DNA from: Bolinopsis microptera
Taxonomy: Eukaryota; Ctenophora; Tentaculata; Lobata; Bolinopsidae
Direction: 5' to 3'
Assembly (NCBI RefSeq): GCF_026151205.1
Contig: NC_087077.1
Coordinates: 8,795,983 to 8,859,982, forward strand
DNA: 64,000 nt
The notes under the pieces are model-generated. The model searched no databases, had not been told where the DNA came from, and saw nothing but the letters and a program-made list of their open reading frames with translations. Within the stretch, counting starts at the first letter, position 1; each line of letters begins with the position of its first letter. Position numbers and translations under genes: made by a program. Shown in pieces: positions 35,024 through 46,900 of the stretch.

Positions 35024-36124
35024 ACTTTCATTTCGTAGGTTCACGGGCCTCTTCGTGATTTCTCTTACATTGGGTACATTAAATCAACACTCGAGCATTT
35101 GCCTGTTATCAGAATTTTTATTCGGAGTTTTTAAACATTTTGTTGTTAGGGTATCGAGAAGTTGTCTGAATATTACATGTAAAATGTGCCAGTATATTCG
35201 GGATTATTCTGTTGACAGAAGATTTGGTTAGCAATCTGATAAGAAGTACTTGGGTTGAAATGTAAGACCGACATTTCCCCCATTTAGAGCCATGACATGT
35301 TTTATCAGCTCTTTACATACCTTCTTATCTCTCCATAAACCGAGTTATTTTATTCTGCATTTTTATAAGTGGTTCCCGGATTCTTTCCATTCCTTTGAAG
35401 CTGTGACCTTCTGTGTGTAAACGATACTTTGCACAATGGTACAACAAATCGAATATTTATCAATATCATGGAATGATGTTACATTTAACTTACATTAGGT
35501 CATAGCTCACGTTTATATTTCATCCACTTTGACTGGTAATATTTGGAATATTTATTCATTCCTCTCTGCTCTCGATGTAATTTTGTTCATTCCGCGCCGC
35601 CAGTAAGTATGTGATTTTAAGTTCGAATGCGTGACTTGGTATCAGAGCGTGAGTTGGTATCACAGCTTTACCCCTTAAATCTTATTACCCGTAATGAGGC
35701 TAAGGCTCGGCTTGGGCGGTGTTATAAATCCTTTGCTTTGTCCGATTACTCATTTTGTCAGATCTCCCATCGATATTAGTTAATAGCTTTGCCACACCCG
35801 CAACTTTGAGTTTTATTGTCTCTCTCATAATAAAATGAACCACCAAAAACCTTTGTAATTCTACCCGCTGTGATTATCGGTCACAAAACAATTTAATCAA
35901 ATTCAGGTACACGGTAAAGCCAACTTAAAGATCGTATTAACATATTCGTGAACCAGGCAACAGCTGGGAGCTGTGTTCAGCAATATGATCTCAGACATAT
36001 CGTGCATCACTTCTCCGGCTGTATCGTGACCATCTCCGAGTGCTACACTCGATTAATGATTACTGGTGGCCCTGCCCCTACTTGTGAAGCATTCCACACA
36101 TTTTGCTTTTTGTAATATAGCTGA
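35024..36124 (+). other. Intergenic DNA after the WBP4-like gene
   Basis: No supported gene; 3'UTR of the preceding gene and AT-rich spacer. Confidence 0.5.
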
Positions 36125-36328
36125 CTAGGTACTAGATTTCATTAAAGTTTCACGGATTGCATGCAAGCTGTGATCTCTTAACATCTCACGGGTTGTGATG
36201 TTTACTTTTTCCTTTTTTATTTCTTGGAGTAAATGTTGAAATACAGACATTAGATGAAAACCGCCTTTTTTAATTGTTGTGCCCAGTATTTTATCAGTTT
36301 TTACCTCACCATGTGCCCATTCTTGCAC
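36125..36328 (-). pseudogene. Possible coding fragment, unidentified
   Basis: A 67-residue minus frame has protein-like composition (EWAHGEVKTDKILGTTIKKG, then a helical KEKVNITTREML segment) and can be extended upstream by about nine codons to a stop. I do not recognise a family. It could be a transposon relic, since no companion exon is visible, or chance. Confidence 0.2.
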
Positions 36329-36709
36329 GACAATTTGGCTCCTCCTCAGTCAGAAAACTTCAACAAAATGGCCCAACGATGGTTTATGTTTCAGTTTTGT
36401 ATAATTACAATCCAATGTCATATGACTCACCAGGTGTTGTAAGTCTCGTAATTATATAATAGAATTGACATTAGTCATTTCTCACGGTGAATAGTAAGAA
36501 GCTTTGTGACCTCATTTGTTAATGTTCCAAAAAATCCTATAGATATGACTTGCCAGTTGCCAGAGTTTGATCATTGTTCTCTTTACGTTATATTTTAGTT
36601 CCGATGTTTAAACATGTCGTCATCACTTTAACAGACTAGTATTTATTTATCTAAATTAATTATTTAAACCCTACCCTAAAGTTACTGGCTACCAACCTGC
36701 CTGTTACTC

Positions 36710-39700
36710 ATGGCTACCATGCCAGAGAGGCGGGTGACAATGCCGTCTAAACCGACCATGAGTGTGTCTCCAAAACCAAAGCTGCTACCACTGCCTAAGC
36801 TGTCTCCTAAGCCTGATTCACCTCTGAAACCTGAGTCTCCACTCTCCCCTAAACCAAGACTGTCTCCAAAACCGTTGCTGTCTTCAAAATCTATGGTGTC
36901 TCTTTCAATTTCTCGTAAAGCACCCCCTGAGACGCCTCCAAAGCCGCTGTCTCCAAAACCAAAGCCGGTTCCTCCAAAGAAAAACCAGCCTCTCCACAGG
37001 CTGAAAAACCCTCTCCTCCAGCGGTGATACTAAGACCAAAAGTTTCCAAAAGTGGTGCTCCTGATAAAAAGGAGAGGCTAAGTAAGTCGTGTTGAAATAA
37101 AACACAGGTGTTGTATTCTCTGCCTTGTTGTATTCTCTGCCTTGGTAATCGTTACACTTTACAGCGTGGCTTTGTAACTCGACTCAATGTGTGGTCTTTA
37201 TTCTTGTTTTGTAGCTGACAATACGTGTTAAGTTACTCATTTAAGGCATTGTTCAGTGATCTGAATAATATAGTGATGTCTATAGCATATCTGTAATATG
37301 AATATTGTCTATAACATGCCTATAACATGTCTACAACATGGCCGATGTATGAATTAAAGTATGTGACCATGTCATTTACAGTCATTGAGTTATGATTTCC
37401 TTCATTCACACTTCTTGTTTGGCACATCCATGTTGATTATAACAGCCATAAGATTTATTAATAAACTCATTCTGTGTCAGGAAATCTTATGCTATCAAAT
37501 TACGGTCGTTTGAGTGGGAAAATTCCTCAGATTTACCACATTCTTTTGTCGTGTCTTGGTGTTTTACATCGCTTGTACTTTGACTGAAAGTGTGGAATAA
37601 TCAAACGCATGTTTACAAGAGTGCTACAATAGTGTGAAGGAATGGCGGAGATTTTTTGTGCCGGCAGTAAAATGTTTAAAATTTACGTTGCATTTTCGTA
37701 TTCTGTCAGCATGTGCGCAACTTTGGTCTTTGTTGTATTTTATTGTGGTTGTTTAATACTTCGCTAAGCCAGCCATTTTTATAACTGTTAAATTCTTTCG
37801 ACGGAATTTGTGTTTTGAATTTGATTTATCGGTCGAAATAAGTATTTAGATGGATTCTGATTTCGCAATTACTTTCCGAGGTTGTTTTTTATTTCTCTCG
37901 GCACTTTTTTCAGCACTGAATGTTTATTTATTTATTCTTTCAAAGCATCGGGTTGGCCATTACCGTTGACTCAAATTCAACCTTATAACCTTACTACTAA
38001 ACATATAATCATGTTTTGTTTTTATAATTTTTTTTGTGAAAGCATGTTTTTACTTCAACGGAGTCGGACTCAGAGGCAACATTAAAGTGGGGCAAGTGCA
38101 AATCAAACTATTGGCCGTTTTCCGCACATATTCGCACACAAAAACAAAAACATTTAATCGACCATCCTTCCACGCTGCAGAGTGATTGCAATCCTAACCT
38201 AGTAGTAGTAGTAGTGCTAGAAACACTAATAGCTTTGTTGTTCCCCTTTGTTCGAGAAGCTTATTGTCAATACTACGTGGACCATAAAATAGTGGACCAT
38301 GGGCGAACACTGGACATAACCAAACTGTAGATGTATTGGAAACTGCTATTATAATCATTCATTCATGCCAAACACTGAGCTAACATTCCTGCAGTGCAAA
38401 TATCTAAGAACTATTCATCAATCTCCTCGTATGTGTGCCTGCCAATTATCTCATCTTGATAACGTTCTCGATGTTGTAAATTTTATATGGGATTAATGCT
38501 AAGTCAAAGTACAGCCTTATTACCACTAGGGTTAACTTACACTCTTATTTATTTACCACCGATTTCCTCTAATAAGTTACGGCCGCTCAATTCGCCAAAT
38601 TTGTCGCACACATGCCCCACGTAAAACAATTTATGCATGCGAGATCGCACATTATGTTGCCGCCGTTAATGAATGTTGCTTCTGACTCAAGTTTTCAGGA
38701 TTATAATTTTCAACAAAATATCCAGTATTAATATTGGTAAATTTTCCTGATCTCTAAAATATGTTGACGAATTCTAATGTGTCCTATGGCCGTTTGAGTT
38801 TGACGTTTTGTGATGTTGCAAATTCAATAATTTACATGCAACATTAAACATTTGTTACTATCAGGGAGGCGATATTCTCTGGCAGTGATGAGCAACGTCG
38901 CAGCCCCTGAAACTGCTAGCTCTAGTTCTCGTAAGTGAAACAGTTATTGTCCGTTATCATATTTTCTTAGACTAACGCTCACTATCCCATGACATGTAGG
39001 TTGAGAATTTAATCTTATTTTGGTGTTGAGTCATACCAGACCTAATCCAATCAGTATTATCACAATCTCGTATCCGATATCTATATTCATCATAAACTAG
39101 GTTTGAGATATACCGACAATTAAATAAACATGTTGCATCTGATATCAGATATCAATTAGATTACCCATCTGTGACTGTCTCCCCAGATGATTTACGAAGA
39201 GATATTGAGCGTAAAGGCGAGGATATCTGGAAAACTTACTGCCGAAACCCGCCGGGCTACCCGACCCTCTTCCCTCCTGTCCCCCAACTTCCTGCCAAAC
39301 TTCGGGACAAGCTATGCAGTGACAAGGAAGATGCGGTATCTCGATATCAGTGCGAGGCTACGGTGTATCGAGCCCTAGCGAACCTTCCAGAAGATCTCGT
39401 AGTTCTGCAAGGCTTCGAGTTTACTCACCAGGAGTTTGGATTGTACGTGAATCACGAATGTGATAAGACCGATACGGAGGTCGAGGGAGGCTGTGATTTC
39501 GTTGCCATTGGAGAAAATCATGTGGTTATTCTTGATGTTAGATCCATGAGTTTGGACGGTGATGGTGCTGGTGATTTGTTTCTGGAGAATTTTAAAGAGT
39601 CGGCAGGACTAAGAGCAAAGGTGTCGAAATTGGCACTCCGATTATTATCAAGACATTCCGTTTCAAAATGCCGACCATCCGTCAATTCACTGTATTTCCG

Positions 39701-41032
39701 AACATATCAAAATCGGAATGCGAAAAGCTACCCCAGTTTGCTACACTTTCTGACGCAGAAAAAGGTAACCTACTATTTTCCAACGAACTTACTACTTGGT
39801 GGGCCAGTCAAAATAAAGCAGATAAGGTAAAGATTAAGAAGGACAAGGAATTTCACGTAGCTCTTCAGCGCGTAAAACAGACTCTGATCGGTATTTGGTC
39901 TATGGACAGGGAGAATGTCAGTGGTACAGGTAATTGTGGACTTGGCAAGAATTTAACACGTGTTGAAGCGCTTCTCGACGGGAGAAAAACTGTGGAAATT
40001 GAGGATTTTGTTTCGGCTATCAGTAAACTATCTAACAAAGATCATAGCTCCGAGCTAAATGGGGGAGATGAGGTAGATGGTGGAGATGACCATCAAAATA
40101 TTATGTACGGAGTAAAACCAGTTCTACACTTGGTAACCCGGAGAGTCGGTCACGAAACTGTGCCACTCACCACCTTGATTAGCAACATCTTAGAAACAGA
40201 CATCACGAATCTTGCAGATGTAGACCCTGCGACCACAGCTATAGTTGACGTGAACACCAACTCTTCTAGTTCATTGCTAGCAAGTTTAGAGTCCATGTCA
40301 GCGATAAAGGGTTATGATGAAGTGGTAGCCTCGGACTGGACCGCTGTAACATGTGTTGTAGACTTGTCCGAAGTCTTAAGACTATCCGCAATGAAAGCCG
40401 GCCAGTGTCAGGATCTGGACACAATTCTTGTTCGAATGAATTCCGTTTTTGCAAGAGTTAAGTCTTACTTGTCCGTGATTCTAATCGTCGGCGCTACAGA
40501 AGTTATGGGCGACGAACAATTCGACGAATTCGGAAAAGAAACTCTGAATAAAATCAACAGAGCTTACTTCCTGAAAACTAAAACCACTCTTAGCAACCTT
40601 GTTCAAGCTCAAGTTTCCCAGTCATGTGTCAAGTATTACAACACGGCCTCTTCGTCAAGTAGCAGTGACTGTGTTCAGCTCCCCTGGGCTGAGATCAAGA
40701 AGAAACTAGATTCCATGTTCATCTTCCCGGAACAAAGAATAAACAAGCAGGTGGTTATTTTGATAACCACACAGATCGCCACCGTTGAGAACCATGTTTT
40801 GAGTATTGCCAGCAAGATAAACACTCAAAAGAGTGCAACCAAGAACTGGATAGACAAATTAGGACCAGGTTGTCGAAACGATGATCTAAAAAGGATAAAA
40901 AATACCATTGATAAACTACAAGAAGGAATATTTGAAATGCACGAACTTCACGGTAAACTGACGACGCAATTGTGTGATCTGAGCCGAATGTACCAAGAGG
41001 TTTACGAAGATGTTGAGGCCAACATCGACTAA
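36710..41032 (+). CDS. Uncharacterised proline-rich protein with NERD-like nuclease fold; two frame breaks
   Basis: Exons: 36710-37081, 38865-38930, 39187-41032, about 760 codons. Exon 1 is a low-complexity Pro/Lys/Ser region with repeated SPKP and PxxP motifs, possible SH3 ligands. Exon 3 opens with a domain resembling NERD/PD-(D/E)XK nucleases: CEATVYRALANLPEDLVV, then GGCDFVAIGENHVVILDVRS, where the usual D...(E/D)xK core reads D...DVR. A later part (residues ~330-760) has no recognised domain and ends in a helical, probably coiled-coil segment. Two -1 shifts break the frame: in the A-run at 36980-36984 (frame 2 stops at 37027 while the other frame runs KPASPQAEKPSPPAVI to the donor), and near 39627-39629 (first frame stops at 39828; the second reads IGTPIIIKTFRF onward). 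They may be assembly errors in A-runs or pseudogene decay. Nuclease activity is unproven. Confidence 0.65.
37082..38864 (+). other. Intron 1 of the NERD-like gene
   Basis: No nested gene or transposon was recognised in this 1.8-kb intron. A short TAG microsatellite lies near 38201-38215. Confidence 0.6.
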
Positions 41033-41836
41033 AGAATTTTAGTGGTTTACTTTAAAATTGTTCTTGACAATAATTTTGCACGAAATTTACTCAAAGATTT
41101 TTGAAAATGTTAAGTTATAAATGGTTAAGAATAGATTCTATTTTAAGCACAAAATGGAGAAGCTTGTTTTATATTGCACGCATTTTATATTCCTTTTTGT
41201 TATACTAAGTTGTTTGAGAATTGTTAGATTGGACTTAATTCCAGGACATTTTCCTGATATAATTAAAAATTGTTAGTTTGTAGTAATGTTGAACATTGAA
41301 GTATGGCAAAACTATTTAATTAAAATTGATTTTTATAATTGCAAACTCAAAATCTATCATTATTGTTTAAAATTGAATCAAATTTTGACAAATAAAAAAT
41401 TGTCGAGATTTGGAAATTGGCTACTTTATAAATCTTATACAATGTCTTGCAGAAATTCTACCCAATACTTTGTCATACGTTGTATGACCCGCCTGTATCG
41501 TCAGGACGATAAAGGGGGACCTAGTGAAACGACCGTGGGGGTAACGACTTGCTCTAACCAGAGCCCTCTCGCTTGCAGTAGCGCGCGACCGCCGTGAAAC
41601 AAGCGCGTCACGCAGTGCGCGTATACACATGGCTATGTTGTATGTGAAGGTCACGACGTGATACAACCAATACTATAGTACTATTATAATAATTCTAGTT
41701 GTTAGTCAATCCTTTCCAGCTTCTTTCAGATAAAATATTTGTTCCAAATATTATGTTCATATTGTTCCAAGACCGTCAACGATTCCTATCCAAATCGGCC
41801 CACGTCTTCGTAGGTTGTAAACCTACAATTATTACT
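41033..41836. other. Intergenic DNA
   Basis: No gene is supported. A CpG-richer patch (about 41570-41625) stands out in otherwise AT-rich DNA. Confidence 0.5.
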
Positions 41837-41956
41837 TACTGGGCCGCGCTCAGCCTGTCATTCCGCCTAATCAGCTCTATTACTGGGCCGCGCTCAGCCT
41901 GTCATTCCGCCTAATTTCTATTATAAACATAATAGCCTGAGGTCCCCAAGTAAACA
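41837..41956 (-). repeat. Dispersed repeat, 44-bp duplication of its core
   Basis: TACTGGGCCGCGCTCAGCCT and the following bases to CCGCCTAAT occur twice, starting at 41837 and 41881. The second copy continues into the same ACCTCAGGCTAT block seen, reversed, at 7869-7960. Orientation is assigned relative to that copy. Confidence 0.85.
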
Positions 41957-43951
41957 ATTACTTGCTACATGAAATGCATTTTCGAACGCTGATCCCCAAT
42001 GACCTGGGAGTGGGACCGCAGGCCCCACTATCTATCAAGTAGTGACCCTCATTGTCGTTTCACTATAGAATAGTTTCAACCCAAGAAACCTTACTGGCTG
42101 GAGCCTAACTTTGAAAGTAAAAGAGATAGCGTCTTCCGGTTTTTTGCAAAATGTTCGTTTCGCAAAAATAACGTTTCCCCCCAGGGGAAAATTGAAAACA
42201 ACGTAGATTTTGAATTATCGCGAAAAGTCATATTTTAGGCCTTATAAAACTGCGTAGCTTTAACTTTGCAGATTGTTGTTCTCTGATTGGCTGAATCGTA
42301 TCACGTGGTACGCGGTACAATTGCATTCCTGGAATATTTGAAGCGTGCAAATGCAATGAACTAGCGAGCGCGCGCGGAGTTCAACATGCTGTGAAAAGGC
42401 GATCACCCTGTAGTAATATCGCTAGCCAGTAAGGATTGCTGGGAACGCAAACGATACAGGAGAAGCCGCGCACTCGGGCCATACAACCTATGAGTATAAC
42501 AATAAAGTCTTAATGCTTAAGTCTGAACTTCTGCAAAAGTCGAAATCGTGCAAAAATGAGATATGCGCAATGGTGTTAATTTTTGATGGTCAGCTAGAAC
42601 ATAAAAACAATTTTTTCTTGACAATTTCAAACAACCAAGCGTATGAAGCATTGTTATTAAAATAAAACGATATTTTGAATCAAGTGCGTCGCGTCACGCG
42701 CATTTCTGTAATTTTCATTACAATAAAATTGTATGAATCGAGCGCTATCACCAACTTCTTTACCTGAAGCTGCATTAACGAGTTCTTAGAAGCTTGTCCT
42801 TGCCTTGGTCAAAATTGAATTTGTTTGCAGAGCCTATCTAGTAAACTATTATAACCATTAATGCAAAGCCCATAATTTTTCGCCAGCCCACCAATAGATA
42901 ATATTCGCCTTCAAGTGGCATTTTATTTTCTTGATTTGCACAACATAAAAAGCATAATCAATAATAGAGTGTAGAGTTTCTGTCACAACAAGACTGCAAT
43001 CCCTAGCCTAGTAACAACACTTTATTTCTCCCAACAATTTGTATCTGGTCTAAGTAAGAGCCTTGTCTCCGAAAACTCATCTGGACTAACGTTTTGGTGT
43101 GTGCAAAAACTTCCAGGCCCTCACATTCCTTGCCCCGTTGCCTGTCCGTTTACAACCCAATTAGCAGTTAAAGACAGAACGTCATAAACCAAATGCGCAT
43201 TATATTTTCATTGTTGTAAATTTGTAGATTCTGTAAAATGTGCTAAAATTAAATTTCTTGTTTTATTGAAATTTCTTGTTTGATTGAGTAAGGGGTGTCA
43301 CAGAGTTTTATTCTCGCTGGAAAGCTGACCACCAACGCAACTCACAAGTGCATAATGATCAAAGAAAACCAAGATCAAGTTACAAATTACTGTCCAGGCC
43401 GACCAAATTGGCAGTTGTTCTGACTTGGCCACCCAAGCAGGTCATGAAGTGCAATCTTGGTTTACTAGATTTCACTCTGCTAATGTGACTGCAGCCCGGG
43501 GGCTGGCACAGACCTTGATAATTAGTAGAATTATTAGCTGTTTTAGATTTAATAATAATAATTTTATGAAATGTAAATCCTAACATTTAAACCTATAGGC
43601 TAGACATACTAGCAGCAAATTTGTGGCTAATAATCTCAGTATCCCAAATCTTGCAACTACGTTTTCTGGGCCGAAGGTTTAATAATAATGTAATCGTGCT
43701 TTTTAAGGGAGCCCTGAGCAGGGGAGTTCAGTTAGCAAATTGGTGGTATCATTGTGATATGTTTTGTTAATTGGAAGTTAGAAAGCTGATACTCTTCTTA
43801 GCACATTATATACACTAACTGTGGTACTATTTCCATGTAATTAACCTAATAATGTACAGTTGTAATAATTGACTTAATAGGAGTGTGTTAATTAACCTAA
43901 TCGAATCAATTATTTATTCCTAACATTCAATCTTCCCTGTAGGTATGGCCA
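41957..43951. other. Intergenic DNA before CENPX
   Basis: No coding feature is supported over 2 kb. It ends with CCTGTAG (AG at 43941-43942), an acceptor-like site nine bases before the CENPX ATG. Confidence 0.5.
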
Positions 43952-46900
43952 ATGGATTCCAATAACACCAAGGCCCTCTTTAAAGAGGTAAGGTATTTTT
44001 CATGTTTCTGATTTATTTGAAAAACCTGCACTGCTGTCTGACTTTTATTTATTTGTTCACAGCTAGTATACAAATCACATGATATTGTACACTTTTAATC
44101 AGTAATCATTGCTTGTTGACCACTAATATCATCATATTTTCAGTCTACAGTGACAAAGTTATTACAAGAGCACTTTGGAAACCCCAAGACTAAATGTAAG
44201 TTGTCACTCACGCCCTCCGACATTATATTAGTCCCAGTTAATAATAGTTAATATATTGATAGTCATTGTGCAATTAAATACATATTTTAGTTTTAGTTTT
44301 GTTGTCGCTCTGCTCCAATTGAAGCTTGGTACATTGTTGTGTTTGATAATGTTATACATTTTGAAGCCGTCGATTGTTGCCGTCAATTATTTTAATTTAA
44401 TTTCAATTATAATTCATATAATTCTGATTTAGATATTTCAGTATAATTATTTAATTTTGACATGTACACCGAAAGTAAATGTCATTCGGTTTATTGCAGG
44501 TGTACCTTTCAGAAAAAGTAAAATCATAGTTGTCACAATATTTACTTAAGTATATATTTATATAAGTGCTGTACTTTTCCTCAATTCGAAGTCTGTGAAC
44601 TTTTTAAGTTAACAGAGAACTGGACAATATCATTAAAAACTGCCCATCGGTCATTGTGACAACTATGGTTTTATCTTGCTCTTTGTTTTCTTGAACCAGG
44701 TATTTTTTAGCACTGATAGTAATCACAACTATCAGTCTTAACATTCATGATCTCAGATATAGCAGATTTAGGATGAGGTGGACTCTTTGGATTCTAACAA
44801 TTATCTGTATAATACTCCACATCAGTAGTTCACAAAGTAACCCTTATCACGTTCTGGGTGTTTCTAGATCAGCCTCCAAATCAGAAATTCAGAAAGCGTA
44901 CCGAAAGCTTGCCAAGAAATATCACCCTGATGTAAGTAGTGATCCTGATGCTGAAAGAAAGTTTACTGAAGTGGCTGCTGCGTATGAATCGCTGACAAAA
45001 GAACAAAACCAGCCCAAACAACAGCAAAGTAGACAGGGTGGATCCAGACAAGAGTTCTACTTCAACGGTCAGCGGTACACGTTCAGCGGAGGAAATGAGT
45101 TTGGGGGTGGCCGTGGATTTAACAGCTTTAACAACTTTCGGAAGAAGGAACCACACAAGGATTCTCCCATATTAACAGTTAAGCGGTTTGAACAGGAAGT
45201 TCTTCCAGACAGTTACATGTCAATTCATCTCGTTAAAGTTACATCTCGGTGGTGTTTCCTCTGTATGGAGTATGATCGAGCGTGGCCTGATGTCATGAAC
45301 CATTTCAAACCCTATGGTATGAAATTCTGGGAGTTACCCTATGACTCCTCAAATATGAAGCAGAAGATATCAGTCTATGAAACTCCATCATTTTTGATAA
45401 TCGTATCAGGACGGGTTTATCATTTCACCCTTTCTCTTACTTTCACAAACCTTGAGAGATTCATATTATCTAAAGTTCAGTCTGTTCTGGTTATGGATCA
45501 AGTGAACGACAGGAAAGTTGACACCTTTGTTGGTGATTTCACAGACTATAAAGCTAAGGTAATATTTGTCTCCAAGACATTCTCTTTTCCCCAAGCAATG
45601 GCTGCGTTCAAGTTTAAGGATTACTACAAGTATGGCTTCAGCTCAACTGATGACGAGTCTACAAAGAACATTCTACAGATTCTACCCTCACCAAGTAAAA
45701 TGGGAGTCATTATATTTAAGGAGGTTTACCCTGCGATAAGTAGGAAGGACAATGTAGATTCTATTGGGCAGTTACTGCAGATTCTTGAGGCCGAAAAGAA
45801 GTTGATTTTACCCAAAATAAGCTCTCCGAAAACATTTGATGAGATATGTTCTCGGTCTGTTGATCAACCATGTGTGATATTTGTGTTTGCTTCAAAAGAA
45901 GAGTACAAGTCAACCAGATTGCTGATTCAAACTGGAGAGCTTCAATTCAAACGAAACATGCAATTCTCTTTCTTATACCGTGATGCCCAATTTGAATTCA
46001 TAGAATCGTTCTTCCCACCGTATCCTCTGAACAATGTTCTGCTTCTAAAACGAACATCAAACACCCACGCTCACGTTTTGTGGCTCCCCAGATGGGATCT
46101 GTCTGATGTAGCCTCACTTTACATAAACTTAAGAGAGGGTGAAGCCAAATTGGGAGGAGATCGAGTAAAACTAGGCGCCATTATCAACGAACATGCTCCT
46201 TCACTCCTGGACAATGTTATGGAGTTCATATCATTCTCTATTGAGAGTACTATTGGACAAATACATCTGATCAGCCTCAACACCTGGTTATCAGTAATAT
46301 CTATAATAACACTCTTCTGTGTCACCTTCCTGATAAACAATGATCCAGAGGAAGCGCAGCGCCGTCAGCGCAATGGAGGTCAACAACAGAGCGCTGAGCA
46401 GCAAACCTTCCAAGAAAACACACCTAACTTTGTGGATTTGCCCGAGCTGACTGCTCTAACAGCTAGCAAACTCCTCCCCTCAGATAAATCACAGATGACA
46501 TTGCTCGTTGTGGGGGACCTTAAGGATGGAAGTTCGGTCCCTCTACCCGTTAGAGTTGTATCGGCTAAACTAAAAGAGTTGTGTATAAGAGGCCCTCAGT
46601 CCGTCGCTTTTGTCTCTCATGACAAATACGAATCTTGGTTGTTTTTGTTTGCTGAGCTGGCAGGGTGTAGGCTGATCCAGGGTTCGGTGATTGCGGTGAA
46701 CTTTAATAAGAAATATTTCAACTTCTTTACCCCAATCAACACATGTTCTAACTCCTCGTTAGTTAACCTGCAGGATAGGGTTACTCTCTGGTTTGAGAGG
46801 TTGTGTGAGGGAAGTTTACCTAGGTTCGGTCATGGGGAGTTGGAGTATCCTACAGGCTGATTTATTTAAAATTAGTATATATATATAATATATTGTAATT

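Noticed and set aside
39171-39830. Separate 219-residue gene
   Set aside because: Its last ~70 residues lose all pattern while the overlapping frame continues the domain; splice phase from 38930 enters this exon at 39187, so it is one broken gene.
41286-41666. Frames near a CpG-rich patch after the NERD-like gene
   Set aside because: No family resemblance, no exon structure, overlapping frames on both strands.
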